From Amanita rubescens (taxonomy: Eukaryota; Basidiomycota; Agaricomycetes; Agaricales; Amanitaceae), in the NCBI GenBank assembly GCA_015039365.1, contig WION01000019.1:186001-250000 (forward strand): a DNA stretch of 64,000 nt, read 5' to 3'. The number at the start of each line of letters is the position of its first letter. The first letter of the stretch is position 1. A program made the position numbers and the translations under genes. Shown here piece after piece: positions 51,445 to 63,846 of the stretch. The notes beneath the pieces were generated by a model. The model saw nothing but the letters and a program-made list of their open reading frames with translations. It made no database searches and was not told the DNA's origin.

Positions 51445-52965
51445 CTTGCCTGGGCTTAACTTCTATCTTGTCAAAGGCATTTACACTTACCCAAAAGTAT
51501 GGAAAGCAGTTGAGGGCATCCCAAATAACTTCACTCCATGAACGCCCATGATGAACCAAGGCTTGTCTGAAAATTATCAAAATTCATAGCTGGAAATTGG
51601 AATATGAGATTTTATGACACTCACTTAAGGGCTGACTTGACACAAAGATTAAGGTTGTTCATTTGTGTTGAGACAAAAAGCTCATATAGGCTGGAATCAT
51701 TAATTGCATCAGCAGTTTTCTCAGTCAGTTCAGGACAGTCCATCTCTGGTGTATCCAAGTCTGTTGAGTCAGTGATAAACAAGAAATTTACTGTATCAGG
51801 ATATGGGCATCTATCATGAATGTTACTTATCCACACCTTGCAAGTGCACATATGCCTTTGGAGGAAATTGAGCATTTAAGACTTTGGAAAGGAATGCCTC
51901 CTGGAAGATAATATCAGCTTTTTCTTCAGCTTTAGACCACCTAGTATCTGATCCATCTTGTTCTTCATTCAATTTAGCATATTCCTGAATCACCAGAGCA
52001 TCGAATTTGGTGAATGCATTCACCAAAGGGACTGCGAACATCCCATTTAGGACACTATCCAAATTCAATAAAAGCAGAAAATTGTCTCAGCTTACCTTTC
52101 CCTGTCCCTTTAGTAAAGAACTCAAGTTCTGATGATAGAATGGGGCGAGAGTCATCCATGGGTATGCAATACCTAAGAAAATGTTGAAACTGGCCATGGC
52201 CATATAGAAAAAGTAAAGAATACCAAATTGCATGCAACTGATCTCCTACTTCAATTGCAGCAGATTGCCTCTCAATGAATTTCCAAACATCCTGAAGCTC
52301 CTTGTTGTCCCCAGCTTCAAACCCCTGTGAATCATGGAAGATAAAGTTACTTCCAGGGTAAGTAATCTGGTGCTCTATATCATGTAGGCCTCGCTGAAAA
52401 TATTGCATATCAATCCTAAGCACAGTTTATGCAGTTTACTCACCTCCATTGATGGTGCCAAATGCAATGAAGAAAGTTCTGATTATAATTTATCTGTGTC
52501 AAAAGGGTGCCAACCCCATGTAGTACACTGGATGAAAATTGGCAAGCATACCTTCAAGCTCAACACCATTCTGGTCATATATGATGGGCTTTGTCCCCTT
52601 TGCTACACCACAAACCTTCTCAAGGATGGTGGTCTTGCCCGCATTGGCCCTTCCTATGATAAGAATACGGAAATGGTGGCATTTGTATCACTCTTTGAGC
52701 ACATTAATGGAGCCTACATGATGAGAAATTTGAAGAGTTACTAGTAAATGTTAGTGTATGCGGATTGCGACGTACATGATTCATTTGTGATAGAAGCCTC
52801 TGACTGCAACATGAGTTTCAAGTTGCTTGCGCTGGACGGACACAAGTCCTAGATACGGAAGACAGCCCATCAGAGTGGACCAATGTTTGCAAAGTAGGAA
52901 AAAATACATTACTAGAGAGCCATGTTCAAGAAGCGACGAGGTAGGGGGTCGGATTAAAGCGGACA

Positions 52966-53860
52966 ATGGAGATAACCGGTAATCACCTGCAATGTTGGAA
53001 CGACTCGGAGTACATACACCATCTGATGATCTGATAATACATATATATATGCCGGGCAGGCCGGGCCTAACTCAGCCTTGTCTCCAAATTTATTCTTTTC
53101 CTATTTGAAGGAGCGAACTCCAGCTGCCGTAAAGACTCAGCGCAAACCTTATGACTTCATTGTCAGAGTGTAAAGCTCCCTTCACGCCCACAGATAACGC
53201 GGATGGTGTCAATTACACTATAATCATTGTCTTGTCAGCGTGCCCGATCATCGCCGGATCAGCGGATCCTGTGATCTTGGCGATCAATTCAACTGCAGCT
53301 TGTGATAAACGCAATGAATGCAGATGTGAACCGTCAATTGCAAACATATGAGATGTTCATGAGATGTTCCTTGAGCACAGGAAAGAGGACGAGCATGAGA
53401 GATTATTGATTCTGAGCACGGTGACCCATGACAATACAAATGCGATGGTACGAGCTTATAATATACATACTCTTGGGGGTCAATCCGGCTATGCGGGCTC
53501 ATTTCCCCTCCTGCCAACCAATAGCTCAGTGCAACGCATAAAAGATAACAGAAGGGAATGCCTATTGGTAATGCAATAAGTGGCTTGATCCACTACAGTC
53601 CGGCAACTGATAGTCGCATGCTCGGTGTTAGGTGGGTTGTTTCATGAAATTCTATGCGGCGCCAACCCGAGTTTTGGCCTTAATTCTCCCTCTGTATTAA
53701 ATACGACGTGTGCATTCATCATAAAACTATGAGGTTCTGTTAGTTTTCGTCAACAGATACAATTTGTTTAGGAGGATTTCACCTGCTGCCTAAAGCCCAT
53801 GTACCTGAAGGCCATTCACCCTCAGGCGTCACCTGAATTGCCCCAAGACATACATGCTCG
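52966..53860. other. Intergenic, nothing recognised
   Basis: Upstream of GTPase copy A. It contains ATATATATATG at about 53041 and short frames only; no recognised exons. Confidence 0.4.
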
Positions 53861-53959
53861 TTGTTCAAGGGGCCTTGGTTCGAATGGGTTCCTCCGTGGT
53901 TAACAATGGTCCTGAAGAGCATAAAACTAGAATTGCGCATCAATGTCAATATGCTCCTT

Positions 53960-55239
53960 GAGAGCCTTGCTCACCTATCACGAGTCAACGTCCAATCTTG
54001 GCCACCCCATGAAAAACTTATTTTGGGAAATGGGTGTAAGTTACACCTGAGGATCCAATGCCCATTCCTTTTGACAGCAGTTTCTATCTTGGCGTAGATC
54101 TTATCCACCTGTTCTTGAGGGCCAAATATCGCATCCGTTCCACTGACGATAAGTGTCCACAAATTCTCTGCTATAACTTCTTCGCCCACTTTGACCTTGC
54201 CATTATTGATTGCCCAGTATGACAAGGCTACTTTTTTCAGCCCTACCGCCCCCGCCTTGACAACCCGATGGTACTCGAGACGACTTGCATCAAATAACGC
54301 CAGATCGCCAAGCCAGCCGATGAAGAGTTTGGAACCGGTCTCTGCGATGTGGACTCGGCAAAGACGTGAGTAAGTCTGTGTTGACTGAAGGTCTCAGAGA
54401 TAACAGATTTTTCCTGGCTGAAGGCCAAGGCAGAGAAAGCGAGGCCAAGAATGCTGATTATTTAAATCTCAGCACAAAAATTCAAGTAGACAGGTAGGAG
54501 ATCGCTTACCCGTCATATGGCTGATCATCAAAACATTTTGTGAAGCCCGCTAAAGCACCATATTTGTGCCCCACTACTGTTACGCCTCCAAATATTACTT
54601 CGCCTTCGTACAATTTGCTATTTGTATCCGGTGTTTTGCCTTTCAACAAACCCCACACGCCACTTACTTAGGCCTATATATTCCAACCTGACTTGTGTAT
54701 ATCATTTTCACGTATTTTCTTTGTGAAATCGATTCTGACTGTAACTTGTCTATCTCCAATGTCATCTTCTGAATTCCCGTCGGCGGTTTATAAAACTTTG
54801 AAGCAACCCAGAGGTCTGAGGATCCAGTATCGACTTTCACTTTGAATACAGTGCCAAAGCCCAAAGTGATTTCTGCGACAAAAACGTTATCGTATTCAAA
54901 TCGATTGGTTCTGTAGTGCTGGAGATTTATCGTGATGGGCTGCTGGTTTCGCCGTTCAATGGGTGGCGCCGAAACAAACGCTTCCTCAGTGTGAGGGTCG
55001 ATATCACTACCCTGTGATTGAAATTCAGCATGTCAATGAAATACGCAGGAAAAATGCCTCCATACCATGGTAAAAGTCTCATCATCAATGTAGGGGTAGT
55101 AGTTCAATATGCCGTCCATCGTTAGGTTGTTGCCGAGAGAGACGAAGCCATCCTCGGAGTTGCTTTGTTTGCGACGGGGGCGAGCGGAGAACGTGACGGT
55201 GGCAGTGAGGAGGGTAACCACCAGCTTTGAGAGAATCAT
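53960..55239 (-). pseudogene. A1-type aspartic protease, second catalytic Asp missing
   Basis: The start MILSKLVVTLLTATVTFSAR is a signal peptide. After a propeptide-like stretch comes EITLGFGTVFKVKVDTGSSD with the first catalytic motif DTGSSDLWVASKF. A middle part includes GKTPDTNSKLYEGEVIFGGV, and the second lobe has SKLFIGWLGDLALFDASRLE and KVALSYWAINNGKV. The second active-site motif, normally hh(D)SGT, reads TLIVSGTDAIFGPQEQVDKI: the Asp codon before SGT is absent (about 54150). Pepsin-like enzymes need both Asp residues, so this copy should be inactive. Two frames are needed around 54.25-54.45 kb, and the usual C-terminal end could not be found, so decay is likely. Upstream and downstream limits are approximate. 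Confidence 0.65.
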
Positions 55240-56559
55240 AAATATCTTGTCAATACAGAGAATTAGGATGAGAAAGAATTGGTCGAGATGATGACGACAA
55301 GGCAGCTGAGAGCGCTAGCTAGGCGTGGGGGGGGGGTTGATTTGCAGCTGCGACACACTGACTACTATTTGATTTCCGAGTCGCCGGAGTTGTCCCTTGA
55401 TAGATGGTTTCCATGGGTGCTATGCAGTGTGCTGTGATTGCCTATGATTGCGGAGGACTGCACTCAGCAACCGAGCAGCGAATGGTATGAGATGGTATGT
55501 GACTGCGGTGTACTCCGATGCTGAAGTGAGTTTGAGCGTATGAACACTGGGGTATTATTTGGTAGACGTTTGCAGACCAAATCAGACGCGGGGGATGGTC
55601 GGGTTGATCGCTTGCCAGTAATTATTATAGCTCTGATGCCGTATTATCTCACTAATGTTGCAAGAGGAGGTAAGTACCTGTAGGTACTCGATAAAGGACT
55701 CAACACATGAACGACATAGAACGCATGACTTGAGGTGACTCGCTCGATGCATCGGGCTCGGATCTTGCCGGCATTCACTGATTCCCCGGTGCGCTCGCTG
55801 GACGCGCACATGTTTCTGCAGAGAGTCCACTGGCTCAGGCATCAGATCAAACGCAGCTGCCACCTGCCACTCGTGCTCTGTGATCTTCTCTTTGAATTTG
55901 GCTGGTGTTGGCTATGTGAGCGGATTGTCATTGGCTGCAACAGTTGTTGGGGTCACCTGAGCATTTTCCCTGTTTTTGCTTCGCCCTCAACAGCCAACGT
56001 CAGCTCTACAATCATTCCGGGCTCTTCAAATGCCTTTTCGAGACACAAATCTCGAAATGGCTTCCTCTAAGACGTCAGATCTGGCGCCTAGGGCGCTATA
56101 ACTAATCTTACTATCCAGACATGATTACTTAAATGGGTGGTGCGCCGAATGTTATGTGCAGGCGAACGACTCAAGGAGATGAAGTGGTCGGTGGGGACAC
56201 CAGGGCTCCTGGTGCGTTTGCTCTATGCTGACCCGACATTCAATCTAATCACGCCTGACGAGCACAGTCGCCGAAAGACAAGAGCAGAGACGATGTCCCG
56301 GGTTTCTCGATAAATTTCAGTCAACGTCTCTGATCCAGGACTCACCAACATTCCCAGGTCTCGTGTGGCCGGCACGATGTTCGTCGGATAAAGGTGAAAA
56401 TATGTTTTGTCGCCGTAGGTACTTTTCTCCCCTGCGCGTCTACCCCAAATGTAATTATTCTGTACCAAGGTTTGGTGGTAGTATCCCCTCTTGCTTTGAC
56501 AGAAAAAACTTCTCTCGTGTTTCCACTGTCGTCGTTCCATCTATGCCCTACGTACCTCC

Positions 56560-57380
56560 TCCTCTTCTGCCATCTTTCTCAAGGCGCATACCTTCGCAGT
56601 CTAGAAACATCTGAAACCAAGCTCCAAATTGTTGATTTCGCCGAAACCACTGCCTCATCTGCTACCGGTGCAACAGTCCCTGCTCCTGTTGTTCCAAGGA
56701 AGATGCAAAGATAGAGGGTGCAGTTCAAATTGCTATCGGAGTTAAGAAAGAGGTTGATTTTGCATCGTGGTATATCAATGTACGTTTCAACAATAAAATT
56801 TTCCTTTCGTTGATTATGAGTGATTAGGTCCTGATCAAAGCGGACATGCTGGACTATTACAGCTACAGTATCTGGAAGGAGATCCAACGTACGATCAACT
56901 TTGGACAACCATTGCCATTCGTTTCTAATGTCTAAACAGAGTGATTCGATTCTTAGATCAAGGAGCTCGGCGTCCAAAATTCATCCTTCCTCATGTTTGT
57001 GTCAGCCAAAGTGCTAGAGCGGGATAAGGACCATATCGAAGGATTCTCTCCAGAAGTTAAATGGGTCACGCGAGCGTTCGTACAAACTTTGCTCTTCGAT
57101 CCGTTAGCTAATTGACAACCTGTAAATCACAGTGGAAATTTGGATCTAAAAAGGCCGATTGCAATCCGGACCTCAGAGACGGCAGTGTACCCTTGTAAGT
57201 CTACATATGCGCTTCAGAAAAGTGCATATATTCACTCATGCAGCAGACTACGCTAAATGGATCAAGAGTCATCGTGATCTTCCACTCAACCTCGACCAAC
57301 GGAATACCATCTTTCGATGGAAATCAAAGCCCTCGTACGTTACGTCGCATTGTTCTGCGCCTCTTGTTAAGTGTGCATCC
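56560..57380 (+). pseudogene. Prolyl-tRNA synthetase fragment
   Basis: Pieces in order match eukaryotic-type ProRS: SLETSETKLQIVDFAETTAS, then (after a frame change near 56700) IEGAVQIAIGVKKEVDFASW, after an intron-like gap VLIKADMLDYYSYSIWKEIQ, then [20 protein letters not shown] at about 57008-57070, and finally ADYAKWIKSHRDLPLNLDQR with NTIFRWKSKP near 57245-57330. Between LDYY and SYSIW the usual motif-2-region residues are missing. Stops and shifts separate the blocks and the catalytic C-terminal half is absent. This is a relic ending where segmental duplication copy B begins, so it may mark a breakpoint. Confidence 0.75.
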
Positions 57381-57900
57381 CATGGAGAAACCATAACTGA
57401 AACCGATTGGTGTACGTTTGTTCGTGCGAACCCGCTACGCCATGTCCGTTCGTAAGCTGGGGAGATCGGGCAGGGTCGAGTGAGTGATAGTCTTGAGTTC
57501 GGTGGAGATGGACGCAAAAGTGGCCAGATCGTGAAGAAGTTTTGTTGCAACAATCTATGTGCGGAATAAGCGGTGCCCACGGTGAGCGATGGACGGGCCC
57601 CTAGGAAAAGGAGCAAGTGTTCCCATGGTTGAGGAGGCCCAGGGGTAGGAAAGCAGTGTGCTCCCGTTCCTCGAGCTTTTACTGGTTGTACGACTCGTGA
57701 GGTGAGGGTTGCTTGCAGACGGCGCTGGCGAACTGCGGCACACGTGGAGGTGGAAGCTGTTTCAGGGATTTCCGCTGCTCTGCTTATAACTCAAGCGTCC
57801 ATCCCTATCTCACCGCAGATCTCGTCGGAGGTTATCCTTACCTGCCAGTGGCGTCAAAGCCCGAAAAAATCGCGCTAAGCTGTCAGTCACAGCACTAGGT
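57370..57900 (-). pseudogene. Truncated copy of the ubiquitin protease 5' end
   Basis: Aligns with about 45800-46460 in the same orientation. The segment around 57600 has lost the exon coding the Cys box and the NHGNTCFMNS part, and several indels break the frame. Nothing downstream of the first exons is present, so it cannot encode a protease. Confidence 0.8.
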
Positions 57901-58320
57901 TAGACTCGTGCAGACTTCGATTGCAATATCTAATATCACACAACAATGACCAACATGACCGTATTGCACAACGGGCAATTCAATGTTTCCCGGTGTAAAT
58001 AGGGCCTGGCCAGCGCACTTCGTGATGTACCCCTTACTTATCGCCGTCCATAATACATACATGTAATTGAGGCTCAAACTGGAAATAGCGCCTGGGTTGT
58101 ATCACAAGTGGGTGTGTTTGTCACAAACAAATTGCATTTTGCAAGAGCCATAGAAACTAACATTCTACTAGTACATCAAAATGAGAGCATATCATACATG
58201 TCTGACCATCAAGAAAAGAAGTTGGTACAAGATGACAAAATTAGGATAACAACTGGAGGTTTGTCCTGAGAATGAAGCTTGCATAGGCATTGTGTGATAG
58301 GAATGGAGAACATACCAGAT

Positions 58321-61300
58321 TCAAATATGGGAAATCTGATCATACAGAAACATAAACAGATCATCTGGATCTGAAGGTAGCAATGCAGAATTTAGGCAAT
58401 TCTTCACTTTCTCAACATTGCCCTGCTCCTTGAACTGCTTCAAAGCTTCCATCACTGATTCATAAATTGACTTCATCTTCACCCAGAATGCCTGCTTGAC
58501 AATGATGAGGATAGCTTGAAAGTGTCAGCTTATAAGAAAGCAAATTAGGCAGGATGCATTACTAGCTAAGATTTGACAGCCTATTGGCTAATCAAACCAA
58601 TATCAGCTATGTATATATGTATTAATCCAGATAAAAGTTAGAATCTCACAGTTGTGGAAATCCCATCATCTGTTTCTTCCCCAAACAACACAAGAATTTC
58701 ATCCTAAAGATGACAAAGGGTGAAATTCTAAGGTCAGTTCAGCACTAGACCTACAACCTGACATGAAGATGAAGATGCCTGCTGAGTCATCTTAAATTGT
58801 GTGCTCACCTAAACAGAAGAGAAATTAGAAAAATTGCTATGAATGACAGTAAGTTGTGTTGTACAATCTGTACACAGTAGTATCATCATAAAAAAATCTA
58901 GAATGCTATACATGTGTCCCACTCACTGGCTGCGAAATCCAGATGGAGACATGTAATTGTTAAAAAGAAAGAATATTTCTCACAGCCTGTTTTGATCACC
59001 AGGTGAATGAGAGAAGAGAGTCTACAAGTTTGACAGATATGAGTAACTTACAAACTATTGTCAATGTCATTCTATGGTGAAATCTCTACCAGATATATGC
59101 ACACAAACACTTACATCCTGTCAGTCATGAAATCAGATGGCAGCCTGGATAAACAAAATGTGTGTTGTATGACATACATACTAGCATTCATTGGTAGAAT
59201 ATGTTCAGGAAGGTGAACTTTGGAGTGCCACTCACATCCTATTGATCATTCATGTGACAACTTGGTAAAAGACAGTGTGATAATGCCACTGACATACTAT
59301 CCATTATATCAAGTAATGAGACTAAATGTTTGCCAAAAAATGGTACTTACTTCCTGTTATTGGTCATGGAAATGGACTAATGAGAAACCTAGTAAATGAA
59401 AGTAGGGTGTCACTTGCATACTGTTGACATGGCATAGAATTGTCAAGACTGCCATCCAGAAAAAAATGTCATGTTACTCACACGCTACTTGTTGGAAGAG
59501 ACATGGTTAAGACTGCTTTGAAAAGTGTTGTGTCACTCACCCACTGTTGATGCCTCAGATTATGCCCTTTGAGCAAGTAAAAGCATAGTGGACTTACTTC
59601 CTGTCAGTCACAACATGACAAGTCATGATACCCCCTCCCCAAAAAAAAGTGTATGCCACTCACTCCCTGTTATTCATGGAATAAGGTAAAATAAGGATAG
59701 ATCATAAAATAGTAGTATTACTTCTTCCTGTTGGCCATGAGCTGAATGTGACTACTTGGACAAAAGAGCATGATACACACCAACTGATGATTAAAGGATG
59801 AGATGTATCTGATGAAGGAAAGAAGGGTATCACTTGCTATCTGTTTATCACAAGATGCCAAGTCTGTATAGCATATGAAAGCATATTGTCACTCACAAAC
59901 TGTCAATCATAGCATGAGACATGATGGGTCTGGCAGAAGGAAGGAAGTAATGCTAGTACTCACTGCCTGAGGATTATTAGAGGGTTGTGATGAAACTGAT
60001 TGCAAGCAAAAGTGGCATCCTCACTCACATCCTATTGATTATTGGATGAGTTGTGAAGACTAACTAGTAAACATGATTACTGTGTCACTCACACTCTGAT
60101 GTTTATGAGACAGAAAATTGCCTGAAAAAGGTGTAATGGCTCACTTCCTGTTGGAGATCGAATATGTGGTGTCACTATCTGTAAAAGTGCAATATCACTC
60201 ACTCCCTGTTGGTCATAGGATTGGACAAGATAAGACTGCCAGAAATGAAAGGCAGAGTGATACTTGCTTCCTTTTAATCATGACACAAGATGTGAGATGA
60301 CATGTTAGACAAGTGTCCAATGTCACTTACTAGCTGATCATAAGGATGAGTTGTGTGTGTGATAAAACTACTTCATAATATCACTTACAAACTTGTGGAT
60401 CACATATGTAAAAATTGTACAACTTCCTGTAAGAGAGGGAAGGTGGCTCACAAGCTATGGTTCATGTCATGATATGCTGAAACTCTCTGACAGATGGAAC
60501 TTCACTTACATCCTGTTAGTCATAAAATGGGTTGGTGAGACTGCCTGTCACCTGGGAGAACCAAATGAAGTTCACTCACATACTGAAATTGAAAGGTCCA
60601 ACTTTGAGACTGCCTTGAAGACAAAATTACAGCATCACTCACATCCTAATGAATATGGGATGAAAGGAAAGAAGACAGCTAGATGAAAGTGGCATTCACC
60701 TTCTGTTGGTCATGGGGATTTGACATCCAGCAGATATCCAGCAGATATGTTATGCTGCTTGCCTGCTGTTACAGTGGAGTGTTGTGATGAGGTTGCCCAG
60801 CAGTGAAATCACAGTGATGCTTACAAGCTAAATATTGTATGAAAAGGATAGCCATATGAGAAAAGATGGGGTTGCTCACATACTGAATGGAATGTGATGT
60901 GATGTGCAACTGGGAAATAAAGCATCACTCACATTCTTTGATATGATACAACATGTGGTGAGACTGCCTATCAGAAAAATAGTGAAGTTTTACTCACTTC
61001 CTGAGGGCATATGTATGATAAGAATACTTCATTACTTAAATATGTTGTCTTACTTTCTGTAGATCATAGATAATATGTGATAAATTTGGCAGGAAAGAAT
61101 ACATTGCCACTCACTTTCTGTTGAGAATATGAAGTGCAATGAGATGGCCATTCATAAAGTGCAATGTCACTTGTCACATACATACTGTTGAAGGGTTGGG
61201 GTGTAAAGAATGTGCTCAGCACACCTGAGAAAGAAAAAGAGTACGGTGTCACTTACTTCCTGTTAGCAATGGAAAGGGATGTGGTAAGACTCCTTTTTGG

Positions 61301-63846
61301 CAAATAAATCAATGTGTCACACACCTTCTTTGCATATGGCATCATGGGGTTAGATGATCACTGCCACTGTGCAAAAAACAAGCACAGTATGACTCACTCT
61401 CTGTTAGTGATCAAAGGTAGTAATGGAATGAGAATAGCTTAAGAAGAGGATGATACTGTTACTTACCTCCTGTTGGTCAGGTATCATTTCTGAGAAAACT
61501 GTCCATTAACAAAAAAGCAGTGCCACTAACTTTCTATGTAGATTTAATAATGGGTTGTAGTCAGATGTGGGTCAGAGAATACTTACAAACTGTTGGCAAT
61601 CAGGTGTGATGTTGTGATTAAACATTTTGTTTCACCCACCCACTGTTGGTCATAGGATGTCCATTTGAAAATATTTGCCTAATAGATAAAACCAATACTT
61701 TACACACTTTCTGATGTGGATGGAGGGATGTAAATGAGGCTTAAGGACCTATGTAGATTCTTTACTCACTTCCTATTGTTCATGGAATGCAATCAATGAC
61801 ATTGTTAAAATGCTGTAATGTTACTCACATGCTGTTAATCATCAGAAGAGACATGATGAGAGTACTTCCTTGTATCAAATTGAATGACACTCACATACTG
61901 TTAATTTGGAATGAGACTTGATTAGATATAAAGATTAGTGCACTGACATCCTTTTGGTTGTGAAAGCATATCAGCATGTACTAATGTGCAGAAATAAGTT
62001 TAATAGAGCACTTACTTCCTGCATATGTATCGCACATTAATGTGACAAGAAGGATTTGCCTATAGGTACAGTAGCACTCACCTCCTGGTACAATGAGCCA
62101 CCTTATGTACATATCCAAATGTCAAGTAGTACTTACAGTCTAATTGTTGGCATGAATTCTGAACTAGAAATGGGACAGGTTCACGCACTTGCTTTTGGTG
62201 ATGCAATCAGACCTCATTGGCATCAGTTATATCTCATCATCACTTACCCACTGTTGTCTATTGCATTAGATCTGGTTGCAGGTGCAGTTATAATATTGCT
62301 CACTTTCATCAAAAAATGCTATTTTCAAGAAAATTGCATCACTATGTCAGCATACCAGGTTGAGCAGAACTACACACATCCTTCACCATGGTGTTTAGAA
62401 AATAAAATTTACAGCAAAATGTGAAAGTGCACTCACATTCTGATTCATGTTTTTTGAACATCTACTGTTTTAGGTATGGCTATGAAAAGCACAGTACTTA
62501 CTTTTTTGATGAACTTGCCAGGGCTTAACATTACTAGTCTTCTCAAAGGCATTTACAGCTTACCCAAAAGTATGGAAAGCAGTTGAGGGCATTCCAAATA
62601 ACCTGACTCCATGAAAGCTCATGATTAACTAGGGCTTGTCTGAAAATTGTCAAAATTTATCACTGGAATTTGGAATGTGACTCTCACTTAAGGGCTGACT
62701 TGACACAAAGATTAAGATTGTTCATTTGTGTTGAGACAAAGAGCTCATATAAGCTGGTATCATCAATTGCATCAGCAGTTTTCTCAGTCAATTCAGAACA
62801 GTCCATCTCTGGTGTATCCATGTCTGTTGAACAATGTATTAGTATCTCTCATGATTCAAAAAATGTTAATTATTTTCACCTTGCAAGTGCACATATGCCT
62901 TTGGAGGAAATTGAACATTTAGAACTTTGGAAAGGTATGTCTCCTGGAAAACAGTGTCAGCTTTTTCCTCAGCTTTAGCCCACCTATCTGATCCATCTTG
63001 TTCATCATTCAATTTAGCATATTCCTGAATCACCAGAGCATCAAATTTGGTGAATGCATTCACCAAAGGGACTGTGAATATGTCATTTAGGACACAAAAA
63101 TGAAATCAATAAAAGCACTGGATTTATTTGTGTCAGCTTACCTTTCCCTGTCCCTTTAGTAAAGAACTCAAGTTCTGATGATAGAATGGGACGAGAGCCA
63201 TCCATGGGTATACAATACCTATGAAAATGTTGACCAACTGGCCACGGCCATGTAGAAAAAAAATAAGAATACCAAATTGCATGCAACTGATCTCCTACTT
63301 CAATTGCAGCAGATCGCCTCTCAATGAATTTCCAAACATCCTGAAGCTCCTTGTTGTCCCCAGCTTCAAATCCCTGTGAATCATGGAAGATAAAGTTACT
63401 TCCAGCATATGTAATCTGGTCCTCTATATTGTGTATGCCTCGCTGAAAATATTGCATATCAATCCTAAGTTTCATGCAGAAGTTTACTCACCTCCATCGA
63501 TGGTGCCAAATGCATTGGCAAAAGTTCTGATTATTGGTGTCAAAAGGCAACCGCGGCCCCATAGTGCAGTACAGATGAAGATCAAGCATGCCTTCAAGCT
63601 CAATACCATTTTGATCATATACGATGGGCTTTGTCCCCTTTGCCACACCACAAACCTTCTCAAGGATAGTGGTCTTGCCTGCATTGGCCCTTCCTATGAT
63701 GAGAATGCGGAAATGGCGGCATTTGTATCGCTCTTTGAGCATATTAACAGAGCCTACATGATGAGAAATTTGAACTAGTAAATGACAGTGTATGCAGATT
63801 GCAACGTACATGATTCATTTGTGTTAGAAGCCTCCGACTGCGACAT
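58321..63846 (-). CDS. P-loop GTPase with one-codon exon array, copy B (appears intact)
   Basis: Exon 1 is 63846-63810 (MSQSEASNTNES), exon 2 is 63753-63592 with the G1 motif IIGRANAGKTT. It ends in an unusual GC donor (GAAG|GCATGC). Later exons carry NFIFHDSQGFEAGDNKE, SRPILSSELEFFTKGTGK, VNAFTKFDALVIQEYAKL (G4 TKFD), FPPKAYVHLQG, MNNLNLCVKSALK and ALNCFPYFW. Then come the micro-exon array (62513-58563), a 54-nt exon at 58703-58650 (DEILVLFGEETDDGISTT) and the last exon 58491-58321 (AFWVKMKSIYESVMEALKQF onward, stop TGA). The predicted length is about 420 residues, normal for these HSR1-like GTPases. No in-frame stop was found in the conventional exons or micro-exons. GTP binding is expected from G1 and G4; the cellular role is unknown. 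About seventy introns are implied if all units splice as drawn. Confidence 0.72.
58563..62513 (-). other. Array of single-codon micro-exons, copy B
   Basis: About 59 AG-NNN-GT sites, each opposite a site in copy A, plus one extra unit (AAA codon, 61115-61117) missing from A. Exons of 6 nt (near 59731), 12 nt (62502-62513) and 15 nt (62304-62318) and the zero-length unit (58807-58810) are in the same order as in A. Decoded residues in the best-conserved part run YHEKWFKERKEYKKENYLQK. About nineteen triplets differ from copy A, many conservatively (Asp/Asn, Asp/Glu, Tyr/Phe, Ser/Asn, Glu/Gln), none to a stop. Some donors are GC (GCAAGT). Sites 53 to 66 nt apart predominate, matching the usual intron size in this genome. 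Confidence 0.75.

Larger units (their letters stand above)
46889..52812 (-). pseudogene. P-loop GTPase with one-codon exon array, copy A (disabled)
   Basis: The first exon begins at ATG 52812 (MLQSEASITNES). Exon 2 holds the P-loop IIGRANAGKTT, but is preceded in frame by a TGA at 52688-52690 where copy B has CGA (Arg). Further exons give NFIFHDSQGFEAGDNKE (G3-like), SRPILSSELEFFTKGTGK, VNAFTKFDALVIQEYAKL (G4 TKFD), QFPPKAYVHLQG, NNLNLCVKSALK and SWSEVIWDALNCFPYFW. Then comes the micro-exon array (51444-47131), a 51-nt exon at 47258-47208 (DEILVLFGKETDGLSTT) and the last exon at 47059-46889 (AFWVKMKSVDESMMEALKQF onward, stop TGA). The G-domain resembles the MMR/HSR1-type GTPases common in Agaricomycetes. 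The nonsense codon and a 398-bp insertion in one micro-exon argue that this copy no longer makes full-length protein. Confidence 0.75.
45800..52965. repeat. Segmental duplication, copy A
   Basis: Aligns in the same orientation with about 57370-63985. It covers the 5' part of the ubiquitin protease gene and a whole GTPase gene. Coding exons are very similar; introns show many substitutions and indels. Relative to copy B it has a 398-bp insertion (47985-48382) and lacks one intron-codon unit near 50.1 kb. Confidence 0.88.

Noticed and set aside
51430..51495. Longer exon reading LSPGKFIKK, or read-through of FPYFWVSVNAFDK, before the array
   Set aside because: Copy B has indels here that are not multiples of three, and a stop in the read-through frame. 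A 12-nt exon (FIKK) with a 46-50-nt intron fits both copies.
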